Program-made: the position numbers and the translations under genes
DNA from: Mesorhizobium loti
GTDB lineage: Bacteria; Pseudomonadota; Alphaproteobacteria; Rhizobiales; Rhizobiaceae
NCBI RefSeq assembly: GCF_002858745.1
Contig: NZ_PJRO01000015.1
Span: 121,238-185,237 of the forward strand
Length of the DNA: 64,000 nucleotides
Reading direction: 5' to 3'
The notes under the pieces: generated by a model
Told to the model about the DNA's origin: nothing
What the model saw: only the letters and a program-made list of their open reading frames with translations
Databases searched by the model: none
Shown here: one piece after another, positions 7,810 through 16,905 of the stretch
Position numbering within the stretch: position 1 is the stretch's first letter
Layout: each line of letters starts with the position of its first letter

Positions 7810-9108
7810 TCAGCCCTTGAGCAAGGCCGCCTCGACCGAAGCCGCGATTGCCAGCAGGCGGCGGTCGTGTCCGTTGCGTCCTACCAGCATCAGGCCAGAT
7901 GGCAACGCGGTGGCCGGCATCGGCAGCGAGATCGCGCACTGGTCGAAATAGTTGAACACCTCCGTGTTGCGCAGCAGCAGACCTTCCATGCGGTCGTCGA
8001 ATTTCGGATCGGCCATCACTGCATCGATCAGCGGAGCCGCGACCGGCACAGTCGGCAGTGCCAGCATGTCGAAATCCGCCAGCCTGCGGTCCATCTCGAC
8101 AATGTGCCCGGCGCGGCTGCGCATGGTGCGGATATAGATCGACACCGGCGCTTTGGCATAACGGGCCAAAGGCACGCTGACATGCGGATCGACCGGCACA
8201 TCCGTGCCAGCCTCCAGCCAGTCGGCATGGATGGCGGCACCTTCCATGCCCGCGATTGAGCCGTACTGGGTGGCATCATTCATCGCGTCGACGAGATCGT
8301 CGATGGCGATGTCGAAGAGACGCGCACCGGACCGCTCCAGATTGCGGATCGCGTCCTCGAAAGCGCGGGCGATCGGCTCTTCGGTGTCGTTGAACAGATA
8401 ACCACGCGGAATGCCGATGCGCAGGCCGTCGAGCCGCGCCGGCACAAGCGGCTCGGGCTCTTCGCCGGCCAGGATAGCGTCGGCCGCCGCGCATTCGGCG
8501 ACGGTGCGCGCCAGGGGACCGAGCGAATCCAGCGCGAAGGAAAGTGGAAAGGCGCCTAGCAGAGGCACGCGGCGCGCCGTCGGCTTGAAGCCGACAATGC
8601 CGTTCAGCGCTGCCGGAATACGGATCGACCCGCCGGTGTCCGAACCGATCGAAATGGCGCTTGTGCCTTCCGCTACCGACACGCCGGCGCCGGAAGAAGA
8701 TCCACCGGGAACACGCTTGGCATCTGCCCCATTGCCCGGCGTGCCATAGTGCGGATTGAGGCCGAGCGCGGTGAAGGCGAATTCAGTCATGTTGGTCTTG
8801 CCGATGATGACAGCACCGGCCCGGCGCAGGCGTCGCACCACCGGCGCGTCCTCCTGCGCCGGCGCTGCAGTGCGGCGGAGCAGTGAGCCTGCCAGTGTCG
8901 GCTCGCCGCCGACATCGAGCAGATCCTTGATCGAGACGATCTCGCCGTCGAGCGGCCCCAGCGTGATGCCGGCCTTCCGTCGTGCGTCGGCTGCAGCGGC
9001 AGCGGCGCGGGCTGCCTCGGGATAAAGTCGGGTGAACACCTTCTCCTCGGCCGTGCGGTCGGCAAGGCGTGACAGAACAGCTTCGAGACGATCGCGCGCT
9101 GAGGACAT
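7810..9108 (-). CDS. Amidase of the amidase-signature (GGSS) family
   Basis: Hydrolyses a C-N amide bond with the Ser-cisSer-Lys triad of the amidase-signature family. Visible: the triad Lys in IVSIKDLLDV, the GGSSSGAGVSVAEG loop with the cis-Ser, and the nucleophile Ser in SDTGGSIRIPAA. At 432 aa it is a normal small member; the C-terminal half holds the variable substrate pocket. Start at 9108: AAGGTG lies eight bases upstream, while the in-frame ATG at 9114 would leave only two. It is convergent with the sugar permease and divergent from the peptide importer, with which it shares a 245 bp promoter region. It may process what that importer brings in (inference). The natural substrate cannot be read from sequence. 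Confidence 0.88.
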   Translation of the reverse strand: MSSARDRLEAVLSRLADRTAEEKVFTRLYPEAARAAAAAADARRKAGITLGPLDGEIVSIKDLLDVGGEPTLAGSLLRRTAAPAQEDAPVVRRLRRAGAVIIGKTNMTEFAFTALGLNPHYGTPGNGADAKRVPGGSSSGAGVSVAEGTSAISIGSDTGGSIRIPAALNGIVGFKPTARRVPLLGAFPLSFALDSLGPLARTVAECAAADAILAGEEPEPLVPARLDGLRIGIPRGYLFNDTEEPIARAFEDAIRNLERSGARLFDIAIDDLVDAMNDATQYGSIAGMEGAAIHADWLEAGTDVPVDPHVSVPLARYAKAPVSIYIRTMRSRAGHIVEMDRRLADFDMLALPTVPVAAPLIDAVMADPKFDDRMEGLLLRNTEVFNYFDQCAISLPMPATALPSGLMLVGRNGHDRRLLAIAASVEAALLKG

Positions 9109-9288
9109 CGGCATCTCACCTTGATTTGAATGGAGGCAGCCTTGCTGTCTCACGCGTGCAGTCAAACCGCAACGCCTTTGGCCGGCACGGCCGCTGGTCC
9201 AGCGGATGGAAATTTCAACGCCAGGACCTTTCGTGCCAAATCCTTCTCTGGCGAAACCGCGGACAAAGGTCATAATCCGAACGGTGGA

Positions 9289-9308
9289 GACAGGCGCCAA
9301 GGCCTGTC
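9289..9308. promoter_or_regulatory. Inverted repeat in the amidase / peptide-importer promoter region
   Basis: GACAGGC and GCCTGTC are perfect seven-base arms separated by six bases, 45 bp before the binding-protein start. It could be an operator or a leader hairpin. The rest of 9109-9353 shows no other structure I can name, and no regulator gene is linked to this locus. Confidence 0.3.
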
Positions 9309-9353
9309 CGGAATTATTAGATCCGCCCGGCGGGTCATTTTTGGGGGTCAGTC

Positions 9354-10964
9354 ATGTCGGATTTCAGCCTCAACAGGCGTTCGGTGCTTTCAGGTGCCGT
9401 ATTGCTGCTTGCGTCGACCGCCCTCCCAACCATCGGCTGGGCGCAGGAGCCACAAAAGGGCGGACGCCTGACGGTTGCGGCCGATTCCGAGCCGCGCAAC
9501 CTAAACCCCGCAATCGTTGCATCCAACGGCGTGTTCTTCATCTCATCCAAGATCGTCGAACCACTCGCTGAGGCCGACTATGAAGGCAAGGATGGGCTGA
9601 GCCCTCGCCTGGCCGTCAGCTGGGAAGGCTCAGAAGACGGCAAGTCCGTCACCTTCAAGTTGCGCGAAGGCGTGACCTGGCACGACGGCAAACCGTTCAC
9701 CTCGGCCGATGTCGCCTTCTCGGCCCTGCAGATCTGGAAGCCGCTGCAGAACCTCGGCCGTGTCGTCTTCAAGGACCTCGAAGCGGTCGAAACGCCGGAC
9801 GAACACACCGCCGTCTTCAAATTCGCCAAGCCGACGCCGTTCCAGCTGATCCGCAACGCGCTGCCGGCGCTGACCAGCGTCGTGCCCAAGCACATCTATG
9901 AGAATGGCAAGATCGAGGAAAACCAGGCCAACACCGCACCCATCGGCACAGGACCGTTCAAATTCGCCGAACACAAGGCAGGCCAGTATTACCGGCTGGA
10001 GAAGAACACGGCCTATTGGGGCAAGAGCAAGCCTAATCTCGATGAGATCGTCTACCAGGTGCTGCCGGACCGCTCGGCAGCCGCCAACGCGCTGGAGGCG
10101 GAAGAGATTCAGCTCGCGGCCTTTTCGGCCGTGCCGTTGGCCGATCTCGATCGCATCTCCAAGGTTCCGGGCCTCAAGGTCGTCACCAAGGGTTATGAAG
10201 GCCTCACCTATCAGCTCGTCGTGGAAATCAACCACCGTCGCAAGGAATTGGCCGACGTGAAGGTGCGGCAGGCGATCGCGCATGCCATCAACAAGGAGTT
10301 CGTCGTCAAGACGATCTTCCTCGGCTACGCGGAGACCGCCAGCGGGCCGGTGCCGAAAAACGACAAGCAGTTCTATTCCGCTGACGTGCCGAACTACGCC
10401 TTCGATATCGCCAAGGCCAACGCCCTGCTCGACGAGGCGGGCTACAAGCCCGGCGCCGACGGCAAGCGCTTCAAGCTCAAGCTTTTGCCGGCTCCTTATT
10501 TCAACGAGACAAAACAGTTCGGCGACTATCTGCGCCAGGCGCTCGCAGCCATCGGCATCGATGCCGAGCTGGTCAACAACGACTCCGCTGCGCACATCAA
10601 GGCGGTCTATACCGACCATGCCTTCGACCTCGCAGTCGGCCCACCCGTATTCCGTGGCGACCCGGCGATCTCCACCACCATTCTGGCGCAGAGCGGCATT
10701 CCCGACGGCGTACCTTTCTCCAACCAGGGCGGCTACAAGAACGCCGACATCGACGCCATCATCGCCAAGGCGGCCGAAACGCTGGACGCCAGCGCGCGCA
10801 CCGACCTCTACAAGGAATTTCAGAAGAAGGTGGTCGAGGACCTGCCCTTCATCAATGTCGCCGACTGGACCTTCATTTCGGTTGCCAGCGACAAGGTGGG
10901 CAACATCGCCGACAATCCACGCTGGGCAGTGTCCAACTGGTCTGACACCTGGTTGGCGAAGTAA
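9354..10964 (+). CDS. Peptide/opine-type ABC transporter substrate-binding protein (SBP family 5)
   Basis: Periplasmic binding protein of the DppA/OppA/NikA class, 536 aa. The N-terminus (NRRSVLSGAVLLLAS...GWAQEPQKGG) is an export signal with an Arg pair and Ala-rich cleavage zone near residue 30. Family features are PRNLNPAI, FKLREGVTWHDGKPFTSADV, GTGPFKF, DVKVRQAIAHAINKE and the C-terminal DLYKEFQKKVVEDLPF. GGGGG precedes the ATG. First gene of a complete importer; ligands of this family include peptides, opines, nickel and odd amides, and the specificity is not readable here. Confidence 0.92.
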   Translation: MSDFSLNRRSVLSGAVLLLASTALPTIGWAQEPQKGGRLTVAADSEPRNLNPAIVASNGVFFISSKIVEPLAEADYEGKDGLSPRLAVSWEGSEDGKSVTFKLREGVTWHDGKPFTSADVAFSALQIWKPLQNLGRVVFKDLEAVETPDEHTAVFKFAKPTPFQLIRNALPALTSVVPKHIYENGKIEENQANTAPIGTGPFKFAEHKAGQYYRLEKNTAYWGKSKPNLDEIVYQVLPDRSAAANALEAEEIQLAAFSAVPLADLDRISKVPGLKVVTKGYEGLTYQLVVEINHRRKELADVKVRQAIAHAINKEFVVKTIFLGYAETASGPVPKNDKQFYSADVPNYAFDIAKANALLDEAGYKPGADGKRFKLKLLPAPYFNETKQFGDYLRQALAAIGIDAELVNNDSAAHIKAVYTDHAFDLAVGPPVFRGDPAISTTILAQSGIPDGVPFSNQGGYKNADIDAIIAKAAETLDASARTDLYKEFQKKVVEDLPFINVADWTFISVASDKVGNIADNPRWAVSNWSDTWLAK

Positions 10965-10989
10965 TCGGGATCGGCGCTTGAGGTCGTCC

Positions 10990-11013
10990 GCCGCCAGCGG
11001 ATAAGCTGGCGGC
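10990..11013 (+). repeat. Stem-loop between peptide binding-protein and permease genes
   Basis: GCCGCCAGC (10990-10998) and GCTGGCGGC (11005-11013) are perfect nine-base arms with a six-base loop. It lies in the only sizeable gap of the operon, directly after the binding-protein gene, so an mRNA-processing or partial-termination role is likely. No U-run follows. Confidence 0.55.
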
Positions 11014-11039
11014 CCCGGCCTCGAAGTTTATCAGTGCTC

Positions 11040-12026
11040 ATGTCACGTGCCTTCCTTCTCCTGCGCCGGCGTCTTGCCGGCTCCATCTTCGTGCTTCTGA
11101 TCGTCATTGTCGGCACGTTCCTCCTGCTCGAGGCGGCCCCTGGTGATGCAGTCGACGCCTATGTCGTCTCGACCGGTGGCGATGCCGGCCTTGTCGAGGC
11201 GATGCGGCAAAGCTGGGGTCTCGACCAGTCCGCTGCGACGCGGCTGGCCAGCTATCTGTGGGCGCTGCTGCATCTCGATCTCGGTCAGTCGGTCGCCTTC
11301 TCGCGGCCGATCCGCGACGTCATCCTGGAGCGTCTGCCGGTCACGCTCATCCTGATGGGTGCCTCGACGGCACTGTCTTTCGGCCTTGGCTCGGCACTCG
11401 GCATCTATGCCGGCGCAAGACCCGGCAGCTTGCGCGACCGCTTCCTGTCGACGGCATCGCTGGCACTTTACGCCGTGCCGGGCTTCTGGCTGGCGCTGGT
11501 TCTCGTCATCGCCTTCGCCGTCGATCTGCGCTGGTTCCCGATCTCCGGTTTCGAGACGATCGCGTCCGGCAAGGCCGGCTTCGCCCACGCCGCCGACATC
11601 GCCCACCATCTCGTCCTGCCCGTGACCTCCCTCGGCGTGATCTATCTGGCACTGTATCTCAGGATGATGCGCGCCGGCATGGCCGAGGTCTGGCGGCTGG
11701 ACTTCGTGCGTGCCGCTCGCGCCAGGGGACTCAGCCGCCGGCGCATCGTGCTGGCCCATGTCGCGCGCAACGCGCTGTTGCCTCTGGTCACCATGCTCGG
11801 CCTGCAATCCGCCCAGATGCTGGGGGGCAGCGTCGTCATCGAGAGCATCTTTTCCGTGCCGGGCCTCGGCAGGCTGGCCCAGGAAGCGGTGGCGCTGCGC
11901 GACACGCCGCTGCTGCTCGGCATCATCCTGGTCAGCGCCGTCCTGGTCATTCTCATCAACCTTCTGGTTGATATCGCCTACGCTTTCCTCGACCCGCGCG
12001 TTGGCGCCAGCGAGGCCGGCGCATGA
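11040..12026 (+). CDS. Peptide-type ABC transporter permease 1 (DppB class)
   Basis: Inner-membrane subunit with about six membrane segments, 328 aa. Recognised by the DppB pattern: a first membrane helix near the start, a periplasmic segment with RQSWGLDQS and YLWALLHLDLGQSVAFSRPI, and the cytoplasmic coupling loop with DFVRAARARGLSRRRIVLAHVARNAL. I use ATG 11040; the in-frame GTG six bases upstream is an alternative. The stop overlaps the next permease start (ATGA), indicating coupled translation. Confidence 0.92.
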   Translation: MSRAFLLLRRRLAGSIFVLLIVIVGTFLLLEAAPGDAVDAYVVSTGGDAGLVEAMRQSWGLDQSAATRLASYLWALLHLDLGQSVAFSRPIRDVILERLPVTLILMGASTALSFGLGSALGIYAGARPGSLRDRFLSTASLALYAVPGFWLALVLVIAFAVDLRWFPISGFETIASGKAGFAHAADIAHHLVLPVTSLGVIYLALYLRMMRAGMAEVWRLDFVRAARARGLSRRRIVLAHVARNALLPLVTMLGLQSAQMLGGSVVIESIFSVPGLGRLAQEAVALRDTPLLLGIILVSAVLVILINLLVDIAYAFLDPRVGASEAGA

Positions 12027-12844
12027 GGCGGCTAGCAAGCATACCCGAAGCGCTGGTCGGACTCGGCATCCTGGCCATACTGGCGGCCATGGCGCTGGCG
12101 GCCTCCGCGCTTTTCCCGGGCGATCCATTCGCCATCAAGGGAGCGCCGTTGCTGTCGCCGTTCCAGGATTGGTCACTGCCGCTCGGCACCGACCGTCTCG
12201 GCCGTGACGTGATGGCTGAACTCTTCCATGGCGCCCGCACGTCGTTGGCCGTCGGGCTTGCCGCAGCAGCAGCGGCAATCGCTGTCGGCGCGGTGATCGG
12301 CACATTGGCAGGCTTTGCCGGCGGCATTGTCGATGAGGCGCTGATGCGCCTCACCGACGCCTTCCAGACCGTGCCGTCCTTCCTGCTGGCATTGGCTTTC
12401 GTCAGCGTCGTCGGCCCGTCCCTCACCGTCGTGGTCATCGCCATCGCCCTTTCGGCATGGACCGGGCCGGCACGCGTCGCACGCGCCGAAGTGCTTTCCA
12501 TCCGCGAGCGCGACTTCGTTGCCGGCGCACGGGTCATCGGCATGCATCCGCTGGAGATCGCCTTGCGCGAGGTTCTTCCCAACGCCTTGGCGCCGGTGCT
12601 GGCGCTCTCCTCCGTCATCGTCGCTTCCGCGATCCTGATCGAGGCAGCGCTTTCCTTCCTCGGCCTCGGCGATCCCAACCGCGTCACTTGGGGCAGCATG
12701 ATCGCGGAAGGCAGAACTGTCCTGCGTTCAGCACCGTTCCTGTCGATCGTGCCCGGCATCGCACTGGTGCTGACGGTACTTGGCGTCTATCTCGCAGGCG
12801 AAGGTGTGGTCGAAGGCACGGCCGTGAGGAAGAGCCTATCATGA
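12023..12844 (+). CDS. Peptide-type ABC transporter permease 2 (DppC class)
   Basis: Partner permease, 273 aa. The DppC family pattern is clear: SLPLGTDRLGRDVMAELFHGARTSLAVGL after the first helix, the coupling loop RERDFVAGARVIGMHPLEIALREVLPNAL, and SFLGLGDPNRVTWGSMI near the end. It starts inside the stop of permease 1 and its own stop overlaps the ATPase start at 12841 by four bases. With the preceding gene it forms the heterodimeric channel. Confidence 0.93.
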   Translation: MRRLASIPEALVGLGILAILAAMALAASALFPGDPFAIKGAPLLSPFQDWSLPLGTDRLGRDVMAELFHGARTSLAVGLAAAAAAIAVGAVIGTLAGFAGGIVDEALMRLTDAFQTVPSFLLALAFVSVVGPSLTVVVIAIALSAWTGPARVARAEVLSIRERDFVAGARVIGMHPLEIALREVLPNALAPVLALSSVIVASAILIEAALSFLGLGDPNRVTWGSMIAEGRTVLRSAPFLSIVPGIALVLTVLGVYLAGEGVVEGTAVRKSLS

Positions 12845-13641
12845 CAGGTTCGCTCGTCTCGATCCGCAACCTGTCGGTCTCTTACCGGCGCGACGCGAGT
12901 TTGCCTTCGCTCGGCAATATCGATCTCGACATCGCTGTCGGCGAGCGGCTGGCAATCATCGGCGAAAGCGGTTCCGGCAAGAGCACGCTGGCGCTTGCCA
13001 TCGCCGGGCTGTTGCCGTCGACGGCGACGGTTAAAGGCACAATCCTGTGGTCGGGACAACCGCAATTGCCACTGGGCGGTCGCGACATCGGTTTCGTCTT
13101 CCAGGATGCTTCCGCGAGCCTCGACCCTGTAATGGCTGTCGGCCGGCAGATCACGGAGGTTGCCCGCACACATCTCGACCTGAGCCGGGCGCAGGCGGAA
13201 AGCCGCGCGCTCGACCTGTTGCGACGCGTCAGGCTGCCAGATCCCGATACCGCACTGCACGCCTATCCGCACCAGCTATCAGGCGGACAAAGGCAGCGCG
13301 TGGCGATTGCCGCCGCCATCGCCGCCGGACCCAGATTGCTGATCGCCGACGAGGCAACCAGCGCGCTCGACACCATCGTGCAGGCCGACATCGTCGCGCT
13401 CATCAAGCAGTTGGTGGCCGAGGATGGAATGGCGCTGCTGTTCGTCAGCCATGACATCGCGCTTGCCGCCGAACTGGCCGACCGCATCGCGGTCTTCCGC
13501 CGCGGCGAGATGGTCGAGCTTGGAAGCACTGATGCGGTGATCCAGGTACCCCAGCATGCTTACACGAAGAAGCTGCTGGACGCCCATATTGGACTAGACG
13601 CTGCGCCGATGATCGCACCGACAGGGCATGGCCATGTCTGA
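12841..13641 (+). CDS. Peptide-type ABC transporter ATPase 1 (DppD class)
   Basis: Single-domain ATPase, 266 aa. Walker A GESGSGKST, Q-loop FVFQDASASLDPVMAVG, signature LSGGQRQRVAIAAA, Walker B LLIADEATSALD, H-loop LLFVSHDIALAA are all intact. It is shorter than a typical DppD (about 320 aa) because the C-terminal oligopeptide-ATPase extension is missing; the sequence ends soon after HAYTKKLLDAH. The ATG at 12841 overlaps the permease stop; a longer open frame upstream only overlaps the permease and is not used. The last 8 bases overlap the next ATPase. Confidence 0.92.
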   Translation: MTGSLVSIRNLSVSYRRDASLPSLGNIDLDIAVGERLAIIGESGSGKSTLALAIAGLLPSTATVKGTILWSGQPQLPLGGRDIGFVFQDASASLDPVMAVGRQITEVARTHLDLSRAQAESRALDLLRRVRLPDPDTALHAYPHQLSGGQRQRVAIAAAIAAGPRLLIADEATSALDTIVQADIVALIKQLVAEDGMALLFVSHDIALAAELADRIAVFRRGEMVELGSTDAVIQVPQHAYTKKLLDAHIGLDAAPMIAPTGHGHV

Positions 13642-14428
13642 GCCGCTGCTTGCCGTCTCCGGTCTGATCAAGCGCTTCCGCCGCAGCGGAACAACCGTCA
13701 CTGCCTCCGACGAGATTTCCTTGTCCATTTCGCCCGGCGAAACGCTGGCGCTGGCCGGCCCTTCGGGCTCCGGCAAATCGACCATAGCCCGTCTGATCCT
13801 GCGGTTGATCGAACCCGATGCCGGCCGGGTGGATTTCGAAGGTGAGAATTTCCTTGCCCTTCGCGGTTCGGCACTGCGTGCCAGACGGGCACGGCTGCAG
13901 ATGGTGTTCCAGGACCCGCTGGCCGCGCTCAATCCGCGGGCGACAGTCGCGCGTGTTCTGGACGATCCGCTGCGCATCCACGCGCTTGCCAGCCGCAGCG
14001 AGCGCCCGGAGCGCATTGCAGCGCTTCTTAAACGCGTCGGCCTGTCGCCGGATCTGGCCGGGCGCCATCTTCACGAGATTTCCGGTGGCCAGCGCCAGCG
14101 CGTGGCGATCGCTCGCGCTATCGCCACAAGACCGTCACTGATCGTGCTCGATGAAGCCGTATCGGCGCTCGACGTGTCAGTGCGTGGCCAGATCCTCGAA
14201 TTGCTGCTCGACCTGCAGCGCGCCGAACGCATCGCCTATCTCTTCGTTTCCCACGACCTTGGTGTGGTGCGGGCCTTCGCGCATCGCGTCATCCTTCTCG
14301 AGGATGGCCGTATCGCCGAGCAAGGCGACGCCCGTGCGGTCATCGACAACCCGCAATCGACCATTGGCAAAGCGCTGGTTGCCGCGGTGCCCAGACTGGC
14401 AAGAACAACGATACAGGACCGATCATGA
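13634..14428 (+). CDS. Peptide-type ABC transporter ATPase 2 (DppF class)
   Basis: Second single-domain ATPase, 264 aa, pairing with the preceding one. Motifs: Walker A GPSGSGKST, Q-loop MVFQDPLAALNPRATV, signature ISGGQRQRVAIARAI, Walker B LIVLDEAVSALDVSV, H-loop FVSHDLGVVRAF. Like ATPase 1 it lacks the long C-terminal extension. There are two in-frame ATGs; the second (13634) has AGGG at a proper seven-base distance, the first (13628) would leave one base. The stop overlaps the start of the next gene, ATGA. Confidence 0.9.
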   Translation: MSEPLLAVSGLIKRFRRSGTTVTASDEISLSISPGETLALAGPSGSGKSTIARLILRLIEPDAGRVDFEGENFLALRGSALRARRARLQMVFQDPLAALNPRATVARVLDDPLRIHALASRSERPERIAALLKRVGLSPDLAGRHLHEISGGQRQRVAIARAIATRPSLIVLDEAVSALDVSVRGQILELLLDLQRAERIAYLFVSHDLGVVRAFAHRVILLEDGRIAEQGDARAVIDNPQSTIGKALVAAVPRLARTTIQDRS

Positions 14429-14928
14429 CCGACCCTCAGGCTCGCGCGGAAAAGCTCGCCCGCGAACTCGACGCCGCCTTCCGCAACCGCGCCGATCTGT
14501 ACCGGCTCATGCTGGACGAACTGACGGCGGAACTGGGCGCCGAGCAGGCCGAGGCGGTCATGGTGCGCGCCATCGAAAGGCGCGGCCAGGAAGTGGCGGC
14601 CGTAGCCTTCGGCAAGTTCGGGCCCAATGACGCGCGCGCCATCGGCGAGGCCTTCCTTTCCGTCAGCCCGGATGGCGGGAGCATGTATCCGACCGATGTC
14701 GAGCGCGCTACAAACCGCATCGCCTTTAAGGTGAAACGTTGCCCGCTCAAGGACGCCTGGGTCGAGGCCGGTGTCGGCGAGGATCAGCTCACCACACTCT
14801 GCCGCATCGCGGGAGCCTTCGACCGCGGCTTGTTCGAGGCCACGGGCGTGCGTTTCGACAACGTCACTTGGTCACCCGACCATGGCAGCGGCTGCTGTCA
14901 CATAGCGCTCACCGACCGCGACGCGTAG
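14425..14928 (+). CDS. L-2-amino-thiazoline-4-carboxylic acid hydrolase family protein
   Basis: 167 aa, soluble. It resembles the family named after the enzyme opening the thiazoline ring of L-2-amino-thiazoline-4-carboxylate during its conversion to cysteine. Family-like features are the helical N-terminal half (LYRLMLDELTAELGAEQAEAVMVRAI) and the Cys/Asp/His-rich C-terminal half: VKRCPLKDAWVEAG, LCRIAGAFDRGLFEATG, and DHGSGCCHIAL. It is translationally coupled (ATGA) to the last ATPase of the importer, so the importer probably carries its substrate or a precursor. Most family members have no proven activity, so the named reaction is only a family label here. Confidence 0.75.
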   Translation: MTDPQARAEKLARELDAAFRNRADLYRLMLDELTAELGAEQAEAVMVRAIERRGQEVAAVAFGKFGPNDARAIGEAFLSVSPDGGSMYPTDVERATNRIAFKVKRCPLKDAWVEAGVGEDQLTTLCRIAGAFDRGLFEATGVRFDNVTWSPDHGSGCCHIALTDRDA

Positions 14929-14948
14929 TCAGGCCTGATGGCCCCGAA

Positions 14949-15150
14949 GTGCGTCCTTCGAGGCTCGCCCATAGAGAACTGCACCCTTATCTCCACCCTG
15001 CTGCGGGCTCGCGCCTCAGGATGAGGGCTATTGGTGCCAGCCACTCCAGCGACGGTTTCGGGCAACCCAACGGTCCTCATCCTGAGGTGTGAGCCCGCAT
15101 GACCTTGGGTAGATTGCACTACCGAAGCGGGCGAGCCTCGAAGGACGCAC
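14949..15150. repeat. Large nested inverted-repeat element (rhizobial intergenic type)
   Basis: Outer arms 14949-14970 and 15129-15150 are perfect 22-base inverted copies (GTGCGTCCTTCGAGGCTCGC and its complement). Inner arms 15003-15026 and 15075-15098 match at 22 of 24 bases and contain CCTCAGGATGAGG. The element fills the gap between convergent operons. It has no open frame. The architecture resembles the mosaic palindromic intergenic elements of rhizobial genomes; copy number elsewhere cannot be judged from one window. Confidence 0.8.
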
Positions 15151-15181
15151 CTCCAGCTCGACCGAGTTCGCAAATAACTGC

Positions 15182-16816
15182 CTATTCCTTGTTGGCCTGC
15201 CTGAGCTCCACCCGGCGGATCTTGCCGGAAATGGTCTTGGGCAGCGCAGCGACAAATTCGATCTCGCGCGGATATTTGTAAGGTGCGGTCAGGTTGCGGC
15301 AGAACTCCTGGATATCGCGCGCCAGTTCGTCCGATGCCGTGAACCCTTTTGCCAGGATGACATAGGCCTTGACGATCTGCCCACGTGTGGGATCGGGCTT
15401 GCCGATGACTGCGCTTTCGGCGACCGCCTTGTGCTCGATCAGCGCGCTCTCGACCTCGAACGGGCTGATGCGGTAGCCGGCGGACGAGATCAGGTCGTCG
15501 GAGCGGCCGACGAACCAGAGATAGCCGTCCTTGTCGCGGCGGGCCGTATCACCCGTATAGTACCAGCCATTGCGGAACGAACCGGTGTCCAGCGCCTTGC
15601 CGGTGTAGTAGCCGTGGAACAGGCCACCAGGGTGCGGATCGGTGACCTTGACCGCGATATGGCCGACTTCCTCGTCGGGCAGGCGCTTGCCGTCGTCGTC
15701 GACGACGTCGACATCGTAACCCGGCACCGGTTTGCCCATCGAGCCGAACCGAACTTCCTCACCGGGGAAATTGGCGACGATGTTGATGGTCTCGGTCTGG
15801 CCATAACCATCGGCGATGGTCGTGCCGGTCGCCTCCTTCCAGATGCGCATCACTTCCGGATTGAGGGGCTCGCCCGCGCCCAGCGAACGACGCAGGCTGG
15901 ACAGGTCGTAGCGCTTCAGATCCTGCTGCGCGAACAGACGGTAGACCGTCGGCGGCGCGCAGAAGGTCGAGACCTTCAGCTTGCCGATCAGCTTCAAATG
16001 CATGTCGGCATCGAAGGCTCCGTCGCCATTGTAGAGCACCGCTGGCGTGCCGAGCATCAGTTGCGGAAACAGGATGCCCCAGGCCGCCTTGGCCCAGCCG
16101 GTATCGGTGAGCGACCAGTGCACGTCGCCGGGCCGCAGGTCCATCCAGAACAGGCCAGTGGCCACATGCGACAGCGCATAACCGTGGTCTCGCGGAACCA
16201 TCTTCGGCAGCGAGGTCGTGCCGGAGGTGAAGTAGGCCATCATCATGTCGGTGGCGCGGCTTGGCGGTAAAGCCCTGGCGTCCAGGTCTGGCGAAGCCTC
16301 GGCCAGCAGTTTGTCGAACGACAGCCAGCCATCGCGTTCGCCGTCGACGATGAAGGTCTTCAGTGTCGGGCATTCGGCGCGAATGGTATCGACCTTGGCG
16401 CAGTGCTCGGAGGTGACGATGACCGCTGTGGCCTTCGAGTGGTTGACACGGTAGGCGATGTCATGCGCTGTCAGCAGGTTGGTGCCCGGCATCGAGACGA
16501 CGCCCGCCTTCATGCAGCCGAACAGCACCGTGTACCAGGCCGGCACGCGGCCGATGACGAGGCAGGCAAAGTCCCCCGTTCTGACACCCAGCTTGCGCAA
16601 GGCATTGGCGAAGCGGTTCGAACTTTCCGTAAGCTGCGAATAGGCAATGCGCTCGATCGTCTCTCCGTCGCGCGAGACGGCGATCACCGCCGTGCGGTCG
16701 TCCCGCTTCGCCCAATCGTCGATGACGTCGAACGCGAAATTGAAATGTTCGGGTATTTCCAGGCGAAATCCCGCACGCGCCTTGGCATAGGTGCGGTCGA
16801 CCGTCGAAAAATCCAT
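15182..16816 (-). CDS. AMP-forming acyl-CoA synthetase (medium-chain/aromatic acid type)
   Basis: Activates a carboxylic acid to acyl-AMP and then acyl-CoA. 544 aa, ANL superfamily: P-loop YFTSGTTSLPKMV, A5 motif DGYGQTE, A7 YYTGD, hinge GRSDDLISSAGYRI, and catalytic Lys in PKTISGKIRRVEL. The order and spacing fit medium-chain acyl-CoA synthetases (ACSM-like), which accept C4-C11 and aromatic acids. ATG 16816 follows GGAGGAG; upstream in-frame ATGs lack a ribosome site. It is the last of the leftward genes and would take the acid made by the aldehyde dehydrogenase upstream (inference). Confidence 0.9.
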   Translation of the reverse strand: MDFSTVDRTYAKARAGFRLEIPEHFNFAFDVIDDWAKRDDRTAVIAVSRDGETIERIAYSQLTESSNRFANALRKLGVRTGDFACLVIGRVPAWYTVLFGCMKAGVVSMPGTNLLTAHDIAYRVNHSKATAVIVTSEHCAKVDTIRAECPTLKTFIVDGERDGWLSFDKLLAEASPDLDARALPPSRATDMMMAYFTSGTTSLPKMVPRDHGYALSHVATGLFWMDLRPGDVHWSLTDTGWAKAAWGILFPQLMLGTPAVLYNGDGAFDADMHLKLIGKLKVSTFCAPPTVYRLFAQQDLKRYDLSSLRRSLGAGEPLNPEVMRIWKEATGTTIADGYGQTETINIVANFPGEEVRFGSMGKPVPGYDVDVVDDDGKRLPDEEVGHIAVKVTDPHPGGLFHGYYTGKALDTGSFRNGWYYTGDTARRDKDGYLWFVGRSDDLISSAGYRISPFEVESALIEHKAVAESAVIGKPDPTRGQIVKAYVILAKGFTASDELARDIQEFCRNLTAPYKYPREIEFVAALPKTISGKIRRVELRQANKE

Positions 16817-16905
16817 CCTCTCCTCCGCGATGGCGATGCAACGTTCAGGTCGCATCACATAGCGCGGACCAACTTAGGAAGCCATCGAACCAAAGGCTAT
16901 GCCTT

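Noticed and set aside
12457..12840. Longer N-terminus for the first peptide-importer ATPase
   Set aside because: The extension lies wholly inside the DppC gene in another frame; ATG 12841 gives a normal ATPase start and a four-base overlap.
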